Source: Luteimonas sp. BLCC-B24 (lineage in GTDB: Bacteria > Pseudomonadota > Gammaproteobacteria > Xanthomonadales > Xanthomonadaceae). Taken from it: a stretch of DNA of 64,000 nucleotides. The notes under the pieces are model-generated. The model saw only the letters and a program-made list of their open reading frames with translations. It did no database searches and was not told where the DNA came from. A program made the position numbers and the translations under genes. Positions 54,243 through 64,000 of the stretch are shown piece by piece (within the stretch, counting starts at the first letter, position 1; each line of letters opens with the position of its first letter). The stretch lies in the NCBI RefSeq assembly GCF_028550595.1, contig NZ_JAQQGN010000001.1:248001-312000 (forward strand), given 5' to 3'.

Positions 54243-55568
54243 TCAGCCGATCAGGGTGGGGACGCGCGTGGCGCAATGCGCGACGCAGCGCTGGATCTGC
54301 TCGAAGCCGTCGAGTCCGTACCAGAACACCTTCCACTTCTCCTGCTTGATGCAGCCGTCGGACTCGGCGTAATAGAAGATGTTGACCTGGTTGTGGTGGC
54401 GCGAACGCCAGAACAGCTGCGGCGTCTCCTCGCGCATCACGTTCCACACCGCGCGGCCGAGGCCCTCGCCCTGCGCGTCGTCGAGCACGGCGAACTTGTC
54501 CAGATACACCGTGCCCTCGCCCTCGGTGAGGATCACCGCGGCGCGGTAGTTCTCGCTCACGTAGGCCCGCAGCAACGGCGTGCGTTCGAAGTAGTCGGGC
54601 GCGAGTTCGCGGCCGAAACTCGACTCGATCAGCGACTTCAGGCGCGCGAGATCGAGCTGCGACCAGTCGGTCACGCGCATCACCTGTTCGCCGCGGCGCA
54701 CCAGCGTGCCCGAGCCCTTGTGCGTGAACAGTTCCTTGGCCAGATCGGCCGGTCGCGTGATCGACACCGAGGACGCCATCGGCAGGCCTTCGAGCAGATC
54801 CTTGATCTGCTCGATCTTGACCTTCATGCCGCCGTGGATCCACGGCTGCTGGATCAGATGGTCGTATTCGGTCGACAGGTTGATCGAATCGATGACCTTG
54901 CCCTCTGCATCGAGCAGGCCGCCGGTGCCGGTGAGGAAGATGATCTTGTAGGGCTGCAGTTCGCGCACCAGCTCGTTGGCGGCGAAATCGGCATTGATGT
55001 TGAGGATCTGGCCCGATGCGGTTTCGCCCAGGCTCGTGATCACCGGAATCGAGCCGGCCTGCAGGCTCGCCTCGATCGGGGCGAGGTTCACGCCGCTCAC
55101 CTCGCCGACCAGGCCGTAGGTGTCCTGGTCGAGATACGTCGCTTCGAACACGCCGCCGGTGATCGACGTCGCGCGCGCACCGTTGCGCTGCAGGGCTTCG
55201 ACCAGGCGCAGGTTCGCCGCCTGGAACACGCGGCGCACGATGGCGAGCCCCTCCGGCGAGGTCACGCGCAGGCCGTTGACCGTCTTCTTCTCGATGCCCG
55301 CGGCGGCGAGTTCGGCGTCCAGCTGCGGGCCGGCGCCGTGCAGCACGATCGGGGTGAGGCCGACTTCCTGCAGGAACGACAACGAGGACGTCAGATCGTC
55401 GAGTTCGTCACGCAGCACCGCGCCGCCCACTTTGACCACGGCGAAACGCTTGGCGTCGAGCTGCGAGAAGCGCTTGAGGTACTGGCTGATCTCCTTCGCG
55501 CTGGCCATGCTCGAGAGCAGGCGCACGATGGTCTGGCGGGTCTGGACGTGGGTCGCGGGAATGTTCAC
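54243..55568 (-). CDS. argB: Fused N-acetylglutamate kinase/synthase
   Basis: A 441-residue protein combining an amino-acid-kinase domain ([37 protein letters not shown]) with a C-terminal DUF619-type acetyltransferase domain from about residue 290 ([47 protein letters not shown]). This is the bifunctional NAGS/K of Xanthomonas, resembling vertebrate NAGS. It thus gives the first two steps of arginine synthesis. I chose the GTG at 55568 ([18 protein letters not shown]). An ATG 20 codons further in ([11 protein letters not shown]) would remove the conserved arginine-sensor-like N-terminal helix. Confidence 0.92.
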   Translation of the reverse strand: MNIPATHVQTRQTIVRLLSSMASAKEISQYLKRFSQLDAKRFAVVKVGGAVLRDELDDLTSSLSFLQEVGLTPIVLHGAGPQLDAELAAAGIEKKTVNGLRVTSPEGLAIVRRVFQAANLRLVEALQRNGARATSITGGVFEATYLDQDTYGLVGEVSGVNLAPIEASLQAGSIPVITSLGETASGQILNINADFAANELVRELQPYKIIFLTGTGGLLDAEGKVIDSINLSTEYDHLIQQPWIHGGMKVKIEQIKDLLEGLPMASSVSITRPADLAKELFTHKGSGTLVRRGEQVMRVTDWSQLDLARLKSLIESSFGRELAPDYFERTPLLRAYVSENYRAAVILTEGEGTVYLDKFAVLDDAQGEGLGRAVWNVMREETPQLFWRSRHHNQVNIFYYAESDGCIKQEKWKVFWYGLDGFEQIQRCVAHCATRVPTLIG

Positions 55569-55620
55569 GGGCTGCAATCGGTTGGGCGTGGGGTGACGCG
55601 TTGAAGACAGGGGGCCGCGC

Positions 55621-56721
55621 TCAGCGCGCACCGTTGATGATCCGGTGCACCGAATCGGCGTAGCGCTGCAGCTGGTCGAGGGTCACGAACTCGTCGCCGG
55701 TATGCGCCTGGGCGATGTCGCCAGGGCCGTAGACCAGGGCGGTGTACCCGCCGGCGGAGAACAGCGAGGCCTCGGTCCAGAAGTCGACGGCGTTGCCGAT
55801 CGGCAGATCGAAGGCGTCGGCGACGTCGCGCGCGGCGAGCCGACGGTCCTCGGCACGCCCGATGTCGCCCGACGGCAGACTCGGCCCGCGGAAGGTCTCC
55901 TCGAAATGCGCGGCGGCGGGTTCGGCGAAGCCGGCGAAGGTCGCCAGCAGCGCGTCGACATCCATCGACGGCAGCGGCCGGAAGCCGAAGCGCAGCTCGG
56001 CGGCGGGCGCGATCATGTTGCCCTTGATGCCACCCTCGACCCGGCCGATGTTGAAGCGCAGCCCGGTCAGGCCACCAAAGCGCGCATGCGCCAGCGACTC
56101 CACATGGTCGAGCGCGCGCCCGCCCCAGCGCATCGCCTGGTGCAGCGCGCTCGCCGCCGGGTCCTGCTTGCCCGATGCGTGCCCGGCGGTACCGGCGAAA
56201 CGCATCAGCACCGAGCTGATGCCACGATGCGCGAGGACGGCCTCGCAGTTCGTCGGCTCCGCGACCAGCACCGCATCGAAGCTCAGGCCGCGTGCGAGAA
56301 ACGCGGCGATGCACCGCGGGTCGTTGGCTTCCTCGTCGGAGGAGAACAGGAACGCCGCATCGCCGTCGCCGGCATTGGCGGCCGCGATCAGCGCCGCCGC
56401 CGCGCCCTTGATGTCGCAGACGCCGAGGCCGATCACGCGGTCGTCGAGCCGCTGCATCACGTGCGGATCGACGCTCCAGTCCGGCGAATCCGGCACGGTG
56501 TCCAGATGCACGTTGAACAACACGCTCGGCGTGCCCCGCACCGCGAACAGGCTGACCGCGCCGGCACCGTGGTCGATCACCTCGACCTCGAAGCCCGGCA
56601 GCTGCCCGCGGATGTAATCGAAGATGCCGCCCTCGGCCGCGATCGCGCGCGGCGGATTGCGGGTGTCGAAGGACACCAGCCGTTCGAGGTGGTCGAGCGT
56701 GTCAGCCAGCAGTTCAGTCAT
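55621..56721 (-). CDS. argE': N-acetyl-L-citrulline deacetylase (ArgE-like M20 enzyme)
   Basis: A 366-residue M20 metallohydrolase. All metal motifs are intact: NVHLDTVPD (histidine and aspartate), [10 protein letters not shown] (bridging aspartate) and SSDEEAND (catalytic glutamate pair). The dimerisation domain contains [10 protein letters not shown]. In Xanthomonas the orthologue deacetylates acetylcitrulline. The adjacent acetylornithine carbamoyltransferase supports that specificity over acetylornithine. It lies between the synthase/kinase and argG genes. Confidence 0.9.
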   Translation of the reverse strand: MTELLADTLDHLERLVSFDTRNPPRAIAAEGGIFDYIRGQLPGFEVEVIDHGAGAVSLFAVRGTPSVLFNVHLDTVPDSPDWSVDPHVMQRLDDRVIGLGVCDIKGAAAALIAAANAGDGDAAFLFSSDEEANDPRCIAAFLARGLSFDAVLVAEPTNCEAVLAHRGISSVLMRFAGTAGHASGKQDPAASALHQAMRWGGRALDHVESLAHARFGGLTGLRFNIGRVEGGIKGNMIAPAAELRFGFRPLPSMDVDALLATFAGFAEPAAAHFEETFRGPSLPSGDIGRAEDRRLAARDVADAFDLPIGNAVDFWTEASLFSAGGYTALVYGPGDIAQAHTGDEFVTLDQLQRYADSVHRIINGAR

Positions 56722-56760
56722 GTCATTCCAGAGAGGAAGATGGCAGATCGCATGATCCGC

Positions 56761-56795
56761 CCTTCCGAATCACCAATCACCAATCCCGGCTTCTC
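56761..56795. repeat. GATTGGTGATT-type repeat downstream of argG
   Basis: A single copy, seen as CCTTCCGAATCACCAATCAC on the plus strand and continuing CAATCCCGG. It lies in the short gap between the argE' start and the argG stop and is the same family as the copies around the argG start. Confidence 0.75.
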
Positions 56796-58035
56796 AGCGA
56801 TTGACCTGTGCGTAGAGCGTGCTGCTCATGCCGAACAGCTTGATGAAGCCCTCGGCCTCCTCGACGCCCCAATCGGCCGACTGCGCGTAGGTCGCGCCCT
56901 TGGCGTTGAGGATGTGCGGAGAAGTCACCGCCACCGCATCGACGCGGCCGCCGCGGGTTTCCAGCACCACCTCACCGGTGACCTTGGCCTGCGAGGATGC
57001 GAGGAAGGCTTCGATGTCGGCCTTGAGCGGATCGTGGAAGAAGCCTTCGTAGACCAGTTCGGTCCACTTGCGCGCGACCTCCGGCTTGAAGCGGTTCTGC
57101 TGCTTGGTGAGCACGGTGTCTTCCAGCGCGCGGTGCGCGGCGAGCAGCGAGACCAGGCCCGGCGCCTCGTACACGATGCGGCCCTTGAGGCCGATCACGG
57201 TATCGCCGGTGTAGACGCCGCGGCCCACGCCGTAGGGCGCGAACAGGGCGTTGAGCCTGGCCAGGATCTGAGCGCCCGGCAGCGTTTCGCCGTCGAGCGC
57301 GACCGCCGTGCCCTGCTCGAACCGGACCTTGACCTGCAGCGGCGCGTCCGGCCATTCGGCGCGCGGCGCGCACCAGCCGCGGGCGCCCTCGCCCGGCGCT
57401 TCCCAGCGATCGATCTCGCCGCCGGACATCGTCAGGCCCAGCAGGTTCTCGTTAATCGTGTAGGCCTGCTGCTTCGCGCGCACGCCGAAGCCGCGTTCTT
57501 CCAGATACGCCTGCTCGTAGGCGCGGGTCTGCGTGTGCTCCTTCTGGATCTCGCGGATCGGCGCGACGATGCGGTAGTCGCCCTGCGCCTTGACCGCCAG
57601 ATCGAAGCGGACCTGATCATTGCCCATGCCGGTGCAGCCGTGCGCAATGGCGTTCGTGCCGAGTTCGGCGGCGCGCGCGAGCGCGGCATCGACGATCAGG
57701 TAGCGGTCCGACACCAGCAGCGGGTACTGGCCCTGGTAGGCCTCGCCGGCCCAGACGAAGGGCTTGACGAAGCCCTCCCAGATCGCCGGGCCGCCATCGA
57801 CAGTGACGTGGCTGGCGACACCGAGTTCGGCCGCACGCTGCTCGATGAAGGCGCGCTCGTCCGCATCCACGCCGCCGGTGTCGGCGAACACGGTGTGCAC
57901 GGTCCAGCCCTGCTCTTTCAGGTAGGGCACGCAGAAGCTGGTGTCGAGGCCGCCACTGAATGCAAGGACGATGTCTTGGGAGCTGTGATTGGTGATTGGT
58001 GATTCGTGATTCGAAGAAGCGGGCTGCTGCGACAT
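56794..58035 (-). CDS. argG: Argininosuccinate synthase
   Basis: A 413-residue ATP-dependent ligase joining citrulline and aspartate. The PP-loop is [11 protein letters not shown]. Other motifs are [26 protein letters not shown] and YTINENLLG. The N-terminus reads [23 protein letters not shown]. Residues 9-18 are encoded by the GATTGGTGATT-type repeat at 57985-58014, so the gene is extended by repeat DNA at its 5' end. Typical relatives start about 18 residues later. No in-frame ATG lies between the repeat and DIVLAFSGG, which supports real translation of the extension. Confidence 0.93.
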   Translation of the reverse strand: MSQQPASSNHESPITNHSSQDIVLAFSGGLDTSFCVPYLKEQGWTVHTVFADTGGVDADERAFIEQRAAELGVASHVTVDGGPAIWEGFVKPFVWAGEAYQGQYPLLVSDRYLIVDAALARAAELGTNAIAHGCTGMGNDQVRFDLAVKAQGDYRIVAPIREIQKEHTQTRAYEQAYLEERGFGVRAKQQAYTINENLLGLTMSGGEIDRWEAPGEGARGWCAPRAEWPDAPLQVKVRFEQGTAVALDGETLPGAQILARLNALFAPYGVGRGVYTGDTVIGLKGRIVYEAPGLVSLLAAHRALEDTVLTKQQNRFKPEVARKWTELVYEGFFHDPLKADIEAFLASSQAKVTGEVVLETRGGRVDAVAVTSPHILNAKGATYAQSADWGVEEAEGFIKLFGMSSTLYAQVNR

Positions 58036-58127
58036 GGGAGAGGGTCTCTACGCTTGAAGATGAGGGTCAAGAAACACGGGATCGGCTTTGCTCTTCCGAA
58101 TCACCAATTGCGAATCACCAATCACGG
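57985..58127. repeat. Inverted pair of GATTGGTGATT repeats around the argG start
   Basis: Left arm 57985-58014 has tandem TGATTGGTGATTGGTGATTC units. The right arm at 58095-58127 is inverted (CGAATCACCAATTGCGAATC and onward). The left arm is inside argG codons 8-19, and the right arm reaches the argF' stop codon (58122-58124). Confidence 0.82.
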
Positions 58128-59135
58128 CTTTATCAGCGCGGCCATCACGGCTTTCTGCACATGCAACCGGTTTTCGGCTTCATCGATGGCGATGCAGTTG
58201 GGCGAATCCATCACCGCGTCGGTCGCCTTGACATTGCGGCGCAGCGGCAGGCAGTGCGAGAACACGCCGTTGTTGGTCAGCGCCATCTTCCGCTCGTCGA
58301 CGATGAAGTGCTGGTACTGGTCGCGGATCGGCTTCTCGGGCGCCCAGTTGCCGAAGAACGGCAGCGCGCCCCAGCTCTTGGCGTAGACCACGTCGGCGCC
58401 GGCGTAGGCGCTGTCGATGTCGTGGCTGACGGCCAGCGAGCCACCGCTCTCGGCGACGTTCTGCTTCGCCCAGTCCATGTAGCGCGCGTCGAGCACGTAG
58501 TCCGGCGTCGGGCACAGCAGGGTCACGTCCATGCCCAGGCGCGTGGCGATGGTCAGCGCGGAATTCGCGACCGCGGTGTTGAGCGGCTTGGGGTGATAGG
58601 TCCAGGTCAGCACGTACTTCTTGCCGCGCAGATCGGACGTGCCGAAGTGCTCCTGCAGCGCCAAGGCATGCGCGAGCTCCTGACAGGGATGGGTGATGGT
58701 CTCCATGTTGATGACCGGCACCGGCGAGTACTGCGCGAAGGCCTTGAGCACCTTGTCCTCGCGGTCGACCGACCAGTCGACGAACTTCGGAAACGCGCGC
58801 ACGCCGATCATGTCGACATAGCGGCCGAGCACGCGCGCGACCTCGGCGATGTGCTCCTCGGTGTCGCCGTCCATCACCGTGCCCAGATCGAACTCGATCG
58901 GCCACGCGTCCTTGCCCGGCTGCAGCACGATGGCGTGACCGCCGAGCTGGAACGCGCCGAGCTCGAAGCTGGTGCGCGTGCGCATCGAAGGATTGAAGAA
59001 CACCAGCGCGATCGACCTGCCCTTCAGCGCGTCGCCGAGCTTCTCGCGCTTGAACGCCGCGGCATCGGCCAGCAGGGCGTCGAGGTCCGGTCGGGACCAG
59101 TCCTGCGTGTTGAGGAAGTGTCGGATCGCGGTCAT
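58122..59135 (-). CDS. argF': N-acetylornithine carbamoyltransferase
   Basis: A 337-residue transcarbamylase. The carbamoyl-phosphate motif is SMRTRTSFELGA, with HPCQELAHAL in the second half. The loop WTYHPKPLNTAVANSA and the WPIEFDLGTVMDGDTEEH segment (with the discriminating glutamate) are those of Xanthomonas AOTCase rather than ornithine carbamoyltransferase. It makes N-acetylcitrulline, which the neighbouring deacetylase converts to citrulline for argG. Downstream genes follow in the same direction, and a T-tailed hairpin lies in its leader. Confidence 0.95.
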   Translation of the reverse strand: MTAIRHFLNTQDWSRPDLDALLADAAAFKREKLGDALKGRSIALVFFNPSMRTRTSFELGAFQLGGHAIVLQPGKDAWPIEFDLGTVMDGDTEEHIAEVARVLGRYVDMIGVRAFPKFVDWSVDREDKVLKAFAQYSPVPVINMETITHPCQELAHALALQEHFGTSDLRGKKYVLTWTYHPKPLNTAVANSALTIATRLGMDVTLLCPTPDYVLDARYMDWAKQNVAESGGSLAVSHDIDSAYAGADVVYAKSWGALPFFGNWAPEKPIRDQYQHFIVDERKMALTNNGVFSHCLPLRRNVKATDAVMDSPNCIAIDEAENRLHVQKAVMAALIKP

Positions 59136-59202
59136 CGGCAGGGATCTCGTGGAAGCGATGGAAAGAGGATCGGAGGGGTCGACGCAATCGGTGTTTCGGA
59201 AA

Positions 59203-59230
59203 CGAAAAAACCCGGCATCGGCCGGGTTTT
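59203..59230 (-). terminator. T-tailed hairpin in the argF' leader (possible attenuator)
   Basis: AAAACCCGGC (59207-59216) pairs with GCCGGGTTTT (59221-59230) around ATCG. Read on the minus strand it ends in a run of T (59210-59205), about 70 bases before the argF' start. No complete gene ends just upstream in that direction except the short leader ORF. Confidence 0.75.
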
Positions 59231-59266
59231 CTGCAGAACAGCACGCATACGCGAACGACGTTCCGA

Positions 59267-59371
59267 CTAGCCCGGGAGGATGTGGGCTTCCGGTCGGCGG
59301 GCACGCGACGTCATGCCCGACGCCATGCGGGCGGAGGTCAGGATGTCGGCGTTGGCGCGCGGGGCGTTCAT
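59267..59371 (-). CDS. Possible arginine-rich leader peptide of the arg operon
   Basis: A 34-codon ORF starting at the ATG at 59371, behind GAGGA with a 10-base spacing, and ending TAG. The product contains five arginines, three of them in SRARRPE. It lies 36 bases before the hairpin in the argF' leader. Such a layout resembles amino-acid attenuation, but Arg is frequent in GC-rich DNA and no antiterminator was modelled. Chance ORF is an alternative. Confidence 0.4.
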   Translation of the reverse strand: MNAPRANADILTSARMASGMTSRARRPEAHILPG

Positions 59372-59428
59372 GAGGCGCGCATCCTCGCACGCGGGGCGCT
59401 GCGCTGCAACAGGCGGGGACACCGCCGC

Positions 59429-59929
59429 CTAGCGGGCGTCGGCCGGGGTCACGATCGGCGTCACCGTCACTCGCACCCGCAGGCGGTTGCCGGGGTCGTA
59501 CGGCAGACGGGAGCGGTATTTCACGCCCTTGTGCACGTAATCCACGTCGAAGGCGATCGGGCGGCGGAATTCGCGCTCGATCGGCACCATGCGGCAGTCG
59601 CCACCGGCGGACCGGTCCACTTCCTGGACGGCGTCGCCTTCGGAGCGGAGCACGTCCTTCACCGCGCCGACCACCCGCGCCAGGCCCCGCCGCTCCTCCT
59701 GTTCCGACAGCACCGGCGTGGTGGCCTCGCAGCGTTCGACCATGCTGGTCGCCCGCAGCGTCTGGTAGACGGGCTCGGCGCGCAGCACCTGGGCGTACTC
59801 CATCCGGGTGTTCTGCGGCCCGGCCTGCTCGGGCGACTGGGCGAATGCCGTGCACGCACACGCCAGCGCCAGTGTCCCGAAGGACAGCGGCGGACTCCAC
59901 CTGCGGTTGCGTCGACGGTCGGACAACAC
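59429..59929 (-). CDS. Small exported protein of unknown function
   Basis: A 166-residue protein with a signal peptide (LSFGTLALACACTAFA) after a basic N-terminus. The start is GTG at 59929 or TTG at 59926, neither with a strong ribosome-binding site. The C-terminal part (RPIAFDVDYVHKGVKYRSRLPYDPGNRLRVRVTV) resembles the C-terminus of the 17-kDa-antigen/glycine-zipper proteins common in this group. The glycine zipper itself is missing, and a helical segment with GLARVVGAVKDVL stands in its place. A periplasmic or envelope role is inferred. Confidence 0.72.
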   Translation of the reverse strand: MLSDRRRNRRWSPPLSFGTLALACACTAFAQSPEQAGPQNTRMEYAQVLRAEPVYQTLRATSMVERCEATTPVLSEQEERRGLARVVGAVKDVLRSEGDAVQEVDRSAGGDCRMVPIEREFRRPIAFDVDYVHKGVKYRSRLPYDPGNRLRVRVTVTPIVTPADAR

Positions 59930-60067
59930 CGACGCAGTGTAGGCGCGGCCCGCGGGCGCGGGCTGAATCCCTGCTGTCGTGGACGTGCGCACGCGCGCCG
60001 CCGAGCGCCCTGTGCGCGTGTGCGCAGCGCCCGCTAGAATCGCGACGACTTCACGTCCGGATGCGCG

Positions 60068-61435
60068 ATGCCTCTCCACCTGTTCAACAGCCTGACCCGC
60101 CAGATGGAGCCGTTCGCGCCGCTCGATCCCGCCTGCCCCACCATGTACGTCTGCGGGCCGACGGTCTACAACTACGTCCATATCGGCAATGCGCGCGGCC
60201 CGGTCGTGTTCGGCGTGCTGGCCGATCTGCTGCGGCGCCGGTTCGGCGCGCTGAAGTACGCGCGCAACATCACCGACGTCGACGACAAGATCAATGCCGC
60301 CGCGCGCGACCAGGGCGTGCCGATCTCGGCCATCACCGACCGCTTCGCCGCCGCCTACCGCGAGGACATGGCGGCGCTCGGCATCGCGCCGCCCGACATC
60401 GAGCCGGCGGCCACGGCCCATATCGGCGACATCGTCGCGATGATCGAGCGCCTGATCGACACCGGCCACGCCTATGCGGCGGAGGGTCACGTACTGTTCG
60501 CCGTCGGCAGCTACGACGGCTACGGCAAACTCTCGCGCCGTGACACCGAGGACATGATCGCGGGCGCCCGGATCGAGGTCGCGCCGTACAAGCGTGACGC
60601 CGGCGATTTCGTGCTGTGGAAGCCGTCGAGCGACGAGCTCCCGGGCTGGGACTCGCCCTGGGGCCGCGGCCGCCCGGGCTGGCACATCGAATGTTCGGCG
60701 ATGGCGGCCGCACATCTGGGCGAGACCATCGATATCCACGCCGGCGGCGTGGACCTGCAGTTCCCGCATCACGAGAACGAGATCGCCCAGAGCGAATGCG
60801 CCCACGGCGGCGCGCCGTTCGCGCGCGTGTGGCTGCACAACGGCATGCTGACCTTCGCCGGCAGCAAGATGTCGAAGTCGGTGGGCAACATCGAACGGGT
60901 GCACGACCTGGTGCAGGCGCACCCGCCCGAGGCGCTGCGCTATGCCCTGCTGTCGGCGCATTACCGGCAGCCGCTGGACTGGTCGGACGCGCTGATCGAG
61001 CAGTCGGTACGGACGCTGGACCGGCTCTACGGCACCGTGCGCGACCTGGCAGACGTCGATGCCGCCGCCGTGATCCCGCCGAGCATCGAGCAGGCGCTCG
61101 ACGAGGATCTCAATACCCCGGCCGCGCTGGCAGAGATCGCGCGGATCGCCGGCGACGCGCGCAAGGCCACCGACCCGACCGCGCGCGCGACGTTGAAGGC
61201 CGACCTGCTCGGTGCCGGTCTCGCGCTGGGTCTGCTGCAGCAGGCCCCGGCCGACTGGTTCGCACGTGGCGCCAGTGCCGACGACGACACGCGCATCCAG
61301 GCCCTGATCGACGAACGCATCGCCGCCAAGCAGGCCCGCGATTTCGCGCGTGCCGATGCGATCCGCGACCAGCTCGCGGCCGAGCAGATCGTCCTTGAGG
61401 ACACGCCGCAGGGCGTGCGCTGGAAGCGCGGCTGA
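60068..61435 (+). CDS. cysS: Cysteinyl-tRNA synthetase
   Basis: A 455-residue class I synthetase. Zinc-site Cys is in [14 protein letters not shown] is HIGNARGP and KMSKS is [20 protein letters not shown] and [13 protein letters not shown] carry the other zinc ligands. The C-terminal anticodon domain ends with the basic VRWKRG. It is divergent from the small exported protein and convergent with fabF. Confidence 0.97.
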   Translation: MPLHLFNSLTRQMEPFAPLDPACPTMYVCGPTVYNYVHIGNARGPVVFGVLADLLRRRFGALKYARNITDVDDKINAAARDQGVPISAITDRFAAAYREDMAALGIAPPDIEPAATAHIGDIVAMIERLIDTGHAYAAEGHVLFAVGSYDGYGKLSRRDTEDMIAGARIEVAPYKRDAGDFVLWKPSSDELPGWDSPWGRGRPGWHIECSAMAAAHLGETIDIHAGGVDLQFPHHENEIAQSECAHGGAPFARVWLHNGMLTFAGSKMSKSVGNIERVHDLVQAHPPEALRYALLSAHYRQPLDWSDALIEQSVRTLDRLYGTVRDLADVDAAAVIPPSIEQALDEDLNTPAALAEIARIAGDARKATDPTARATLKADLLGAGLALGLLQQAPADWFARGASADDDTRIQALIDERIAAKQARDFARADAIRDQLAAEQIVLEDTPQGVRWKRG

Positions 61436-61666
61436 CATCGCATCCGGTGCGCGCGGGACGGGGCTTCACCCGCAAGCCCCCACCGCTCGCGGGCGCGCAC
61501 ACAGAAGAGAGGCGGGCGCGAGCGGACGGGAAGACGCGCGCGAACCGGATTTCCCGGGTCCGTGGGCGTGTGCGCGGGCTCACGCCGCAAGACGTGCGCT
61601 GGAGCAGTTCGATGCGCCCACGTAAAAGCGCACTGGCCGCGCAGGGCGTTTCGCGTGCATGCCGCA

Positions 61667-61689
61667 TCGCGCGCACGCGCGCTCCTACA
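61667..61689. repeat. Solitary REP element
   Basis: Same 23-base unit as the left arm at 15481, with two central mismatches (GCGCGCTCCTACA end intact). No inverted partner within 100 bases. Confidence 0.75.
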
Positions 61690-61858
61690 AAGGACTCGGC
61701 GGCACGCGCCGGGGAGACCATCTGCGCGAGCGGAGTGTCCAAAACCCACCGGCTTGTCTCCAATGGGACAGCGAGTGTGCGCTGCCGCTGGATGCATGCT
61801 TGAGGCGCGCGCGACGGGACGTCACTGGTCGCCCATCAAGCAAGCGCTTCTGCCAACG

Positions 61859-61885
61859 AAAAGGCCCGCTTGCGCGGGCCTTTTT
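61859..61885. terminator. Bidirectional terminator between cysS and fabF
   Basis: AAAAGGCCCGC (61859-61869), loop TTGC, GCGGGCCTTTT (61874-61884) with one further T. Both strands end in a T-run, so it can stop cysS and fabF transcripts. Confidence 0.93.
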
Positions 61886-61905
61886 CGCTCGAGCCAACGG
61901 CACCG

Positions 61906-63144
<1,239 letters not shown>

Positions 63145-63196
63145 TGCTCAACTCCTGACAAGTCGGTAGTGCGGCGCGAAGCGCGGCCGCCCATAT

Positions 63197-63223
63197 GCAC
63201 GAGGCCGCAGTGCGGCCTCGTGC
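63197..63223. other. Perfect palindrome between acpP and fabF
   Basis: Arms GCACGAGGCCGCA (63197-63209) and TGCGGCCTCGTGC (63211-63223) around one base. No T-run follows on the minus strand, so it is not a classic terminator. It may stabilise or attenuate the acpP transcript. Confidence 0.75.
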
Positions 63224-63305
63224 TCTGGAACCTGGATGTCCGGCCGCGCTGCGGCCGGAGCGGTCTCGCGCCCGCGCGGGTGAACCGTGGGCGCGGACGC
63301 GGGCA

Positions 63306-63545
63306 TCAGCCCTTGGTGTGCGCCTTGATGTAATCGATCGCCTGCTGCACCGAGGTGATCTTCTCGGCTTCCTCGTCCGGAATCTCGCACTCGAATTCTT
63401 CTTCCAGTGCCATCACCAGCTCGACGGTGTCGAGGGAATCGGCGCCGAGATCGTCGACGAACGACGCGCTGTTGCTGACTTCGTCTTCCTTCACGCCCAG
63501 CTGTTCAATGACGATCTTCTTGACGCGTTCTTCGATGTTGCTCAT
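63306..63545 (-). CDS. acpP: Acyl carrier protein
   Basis: A 79-residue acidic protein ([18 protein letters not shown]...). The phosphopantetheine attachment serine is in [19 protein letters not shown]. It carries growing acyl chains for FabG and FabF encoded next to it. The ATG at 63545 is preceded by CGGAG. Confidence 0.98.
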   Translation of the reverse strand: MSNIEERVKKIVIEQLGVKEDEVSNSASFVDDLGADSLDTVELVMALEEEFECEIPDEEAEKITSVQQAIDYIKAHTKG

Positions 63546-63674
63546 GGGTAGTCTGCTCCGGGGAGGCGATTTCGGTGGATAGTGTAAGGGAAAGCCGGGC
63601 GACGGGCGTACCACCATCGATGCCCTTGCCTTTCAACGACTTGCCCTTGAATCAGGGGTGCATCCAGGCCCGCA

Positions 63675-64000
63675 TCAGGGCATGTACATGCCGCCGTTGA
63701 CGTGCAATGTCTCGCCGGTGATGTACGCCGCCGACGGACCGACGAGAAACGCCACGGCCTGCGCGATGTCGTCGGGTTCGCCGAGGCGTCCCAGGGCGAT
63801 CTGCTCGGTCAGTGCGGCCTTCGACGCCTCGGGAAGATCGCGCGTCATGTCGGTGGCGATGAAGCCGGGCGCGACCACGTTGACGGTGACGCCACGCGAG
63901 CCGATCTCCTTGGCCAGCGACTTGCTGAAGGCGATGATGCCGGCCTTGGCCGCGGCGTAGTTGGCCTGGCCCGCGTTGCCGGTCACGCCGATCACCGAGG
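63675..64000 (-). CDS. fabG: 3-oxoacyl-ACP reductase (N-terminal part outside window)
   Basis: The C-terminal 108 codons of a short-chain dehydrogenase; the frame is still open at base 64000. The catalytic Tyr and Lys are in QANYAAAKAGIIAFSKSLA, followed by VNVVAPGFIATDM, EPDDIAQAVAFL and the typical ending YITGETLHVNGGMYMP. The order fabG-acpP-fabF on the minus strand is the standard fatty-acid synthesis cluster. Confidence 0.95.
   Translation of the reverse strand, partial: SVIGVTGNAGQANYAAAKAGIIAFSKSLAKEIGSRGVTVNVVAPGFIATDMTRDLPEASKAALTEQIALGRLGEPDDIAQAVAFLVGPSAAYITGETLHVNGGMYMP

Larger units (their letters stand above)
61436..61905. other. Intergenic region between convergent cysS and fabF
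   Basis: A 470-base gap. It contains a solitary REP half at 61667-61689 (ending GCGCGCTCCTACA, two mismatches to the arm at 15481) and the terminator at 61859-61885. Short ORFs here have no ribosome-binding site or conserved character, so I see no gene. Confidence 0.7.

Overview
The window is very GC-rich, densely packed, typical proteobacterial chromosome. Several gene contents point to the Xanthomonadaceae (Xanthomonas/Lysobacter/Luteimonas-like): arginine synthesis through acetylated intermediates (acetylornithine carbamoyltransferase, acetylcitrulline deacetylase, fused acetylglutamate synthase/kinase), a compact overlapping his operon headed by a TrpR-family gene, RegB/RegA, REP elements of the GTAGGAGCGCGC type and a Clp-type (CRP-like) operator. 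No phage, insertion sequence, rRNA or CRISPR array is visible. The only RNA gene is one tRNA-Pro(CGG).

Layout. 1-8300 (+): a kynurenine degradation operon (aminomuconate-semialdehyde dehydrogenase, beta-carbonic anhydrase, RidA-type deaminase, SbtA-type bicarbonate permease, 3-hydroxyanthranilate dioxygenase, DUF6624 protein, ACMS decarboxylase, CHMI-type tautomerase, kynureninase, kynurenine monooxygenase). 8380-15379: sbcB, DUF2461 and DUF2939 genes, PAP2 phosphatase, ispG, regB-regA. 15481-23471: a REP pair, a PCuAC copper chaperone, a TonB receptor, xseA, and an acetolactate-synthase-like/aldehyde dehydrogenase pair.

23489-28566 (-): the most unusual region. A split borosin RiPP system (alpha-N-methyltransferase of the OphMA/SonM type plus a 78-residue precursor peptide) lies between an M20 peptidase and GNAT gene upstream and a periplasmic-TPR diguanylate cyclase downstream. 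All are on one strand with overlaps or short gaps. The precursor and the sensor half of the cyclase are clearly poorer in GC than the surroundings.

28670-36203 (-): trpR-like regulator-hisG-D-C-B-H-A-F-IE, with a promoter overlapped by a palindrome that has the geometry of the E. coli trp operator. 36383-44522: a TPR protein, then hisS-lipoprotein-hutH-membrane protein as overlapping genes, and cydD-cydC. 44671-48516: tRNA-Pro, a CynX-like transporter, and a polysaccharide glycosyltransferase/outer-membrane pair behind a Clp-like box. 48783-59371 (-): the proA/proB and arginine region, argF'-argG-argE'-argAB-argC-argH-yciI-proB-proA, with a possible leader-peptide attenuator and GATTGGTGATT-type repeats, one of which is read into the start of argG. 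59429-64000: a small exported protein, cysS, a bidirectional terminator, and fabF-acpP-fabG (cut by the window end).

How the genes work together: the kynurenine enzymes take kynurenine to 2-oxo-3-hexenedioate-level products, and carbonic anhydrase and the bicarbonate permease may handle the CO2 released. The his and arg/pro blocks are near-complete amino-acid pathways. The borosin block may make an N-methylated peptide; its link to c-di-GMP signalling is an inference from gene order only.
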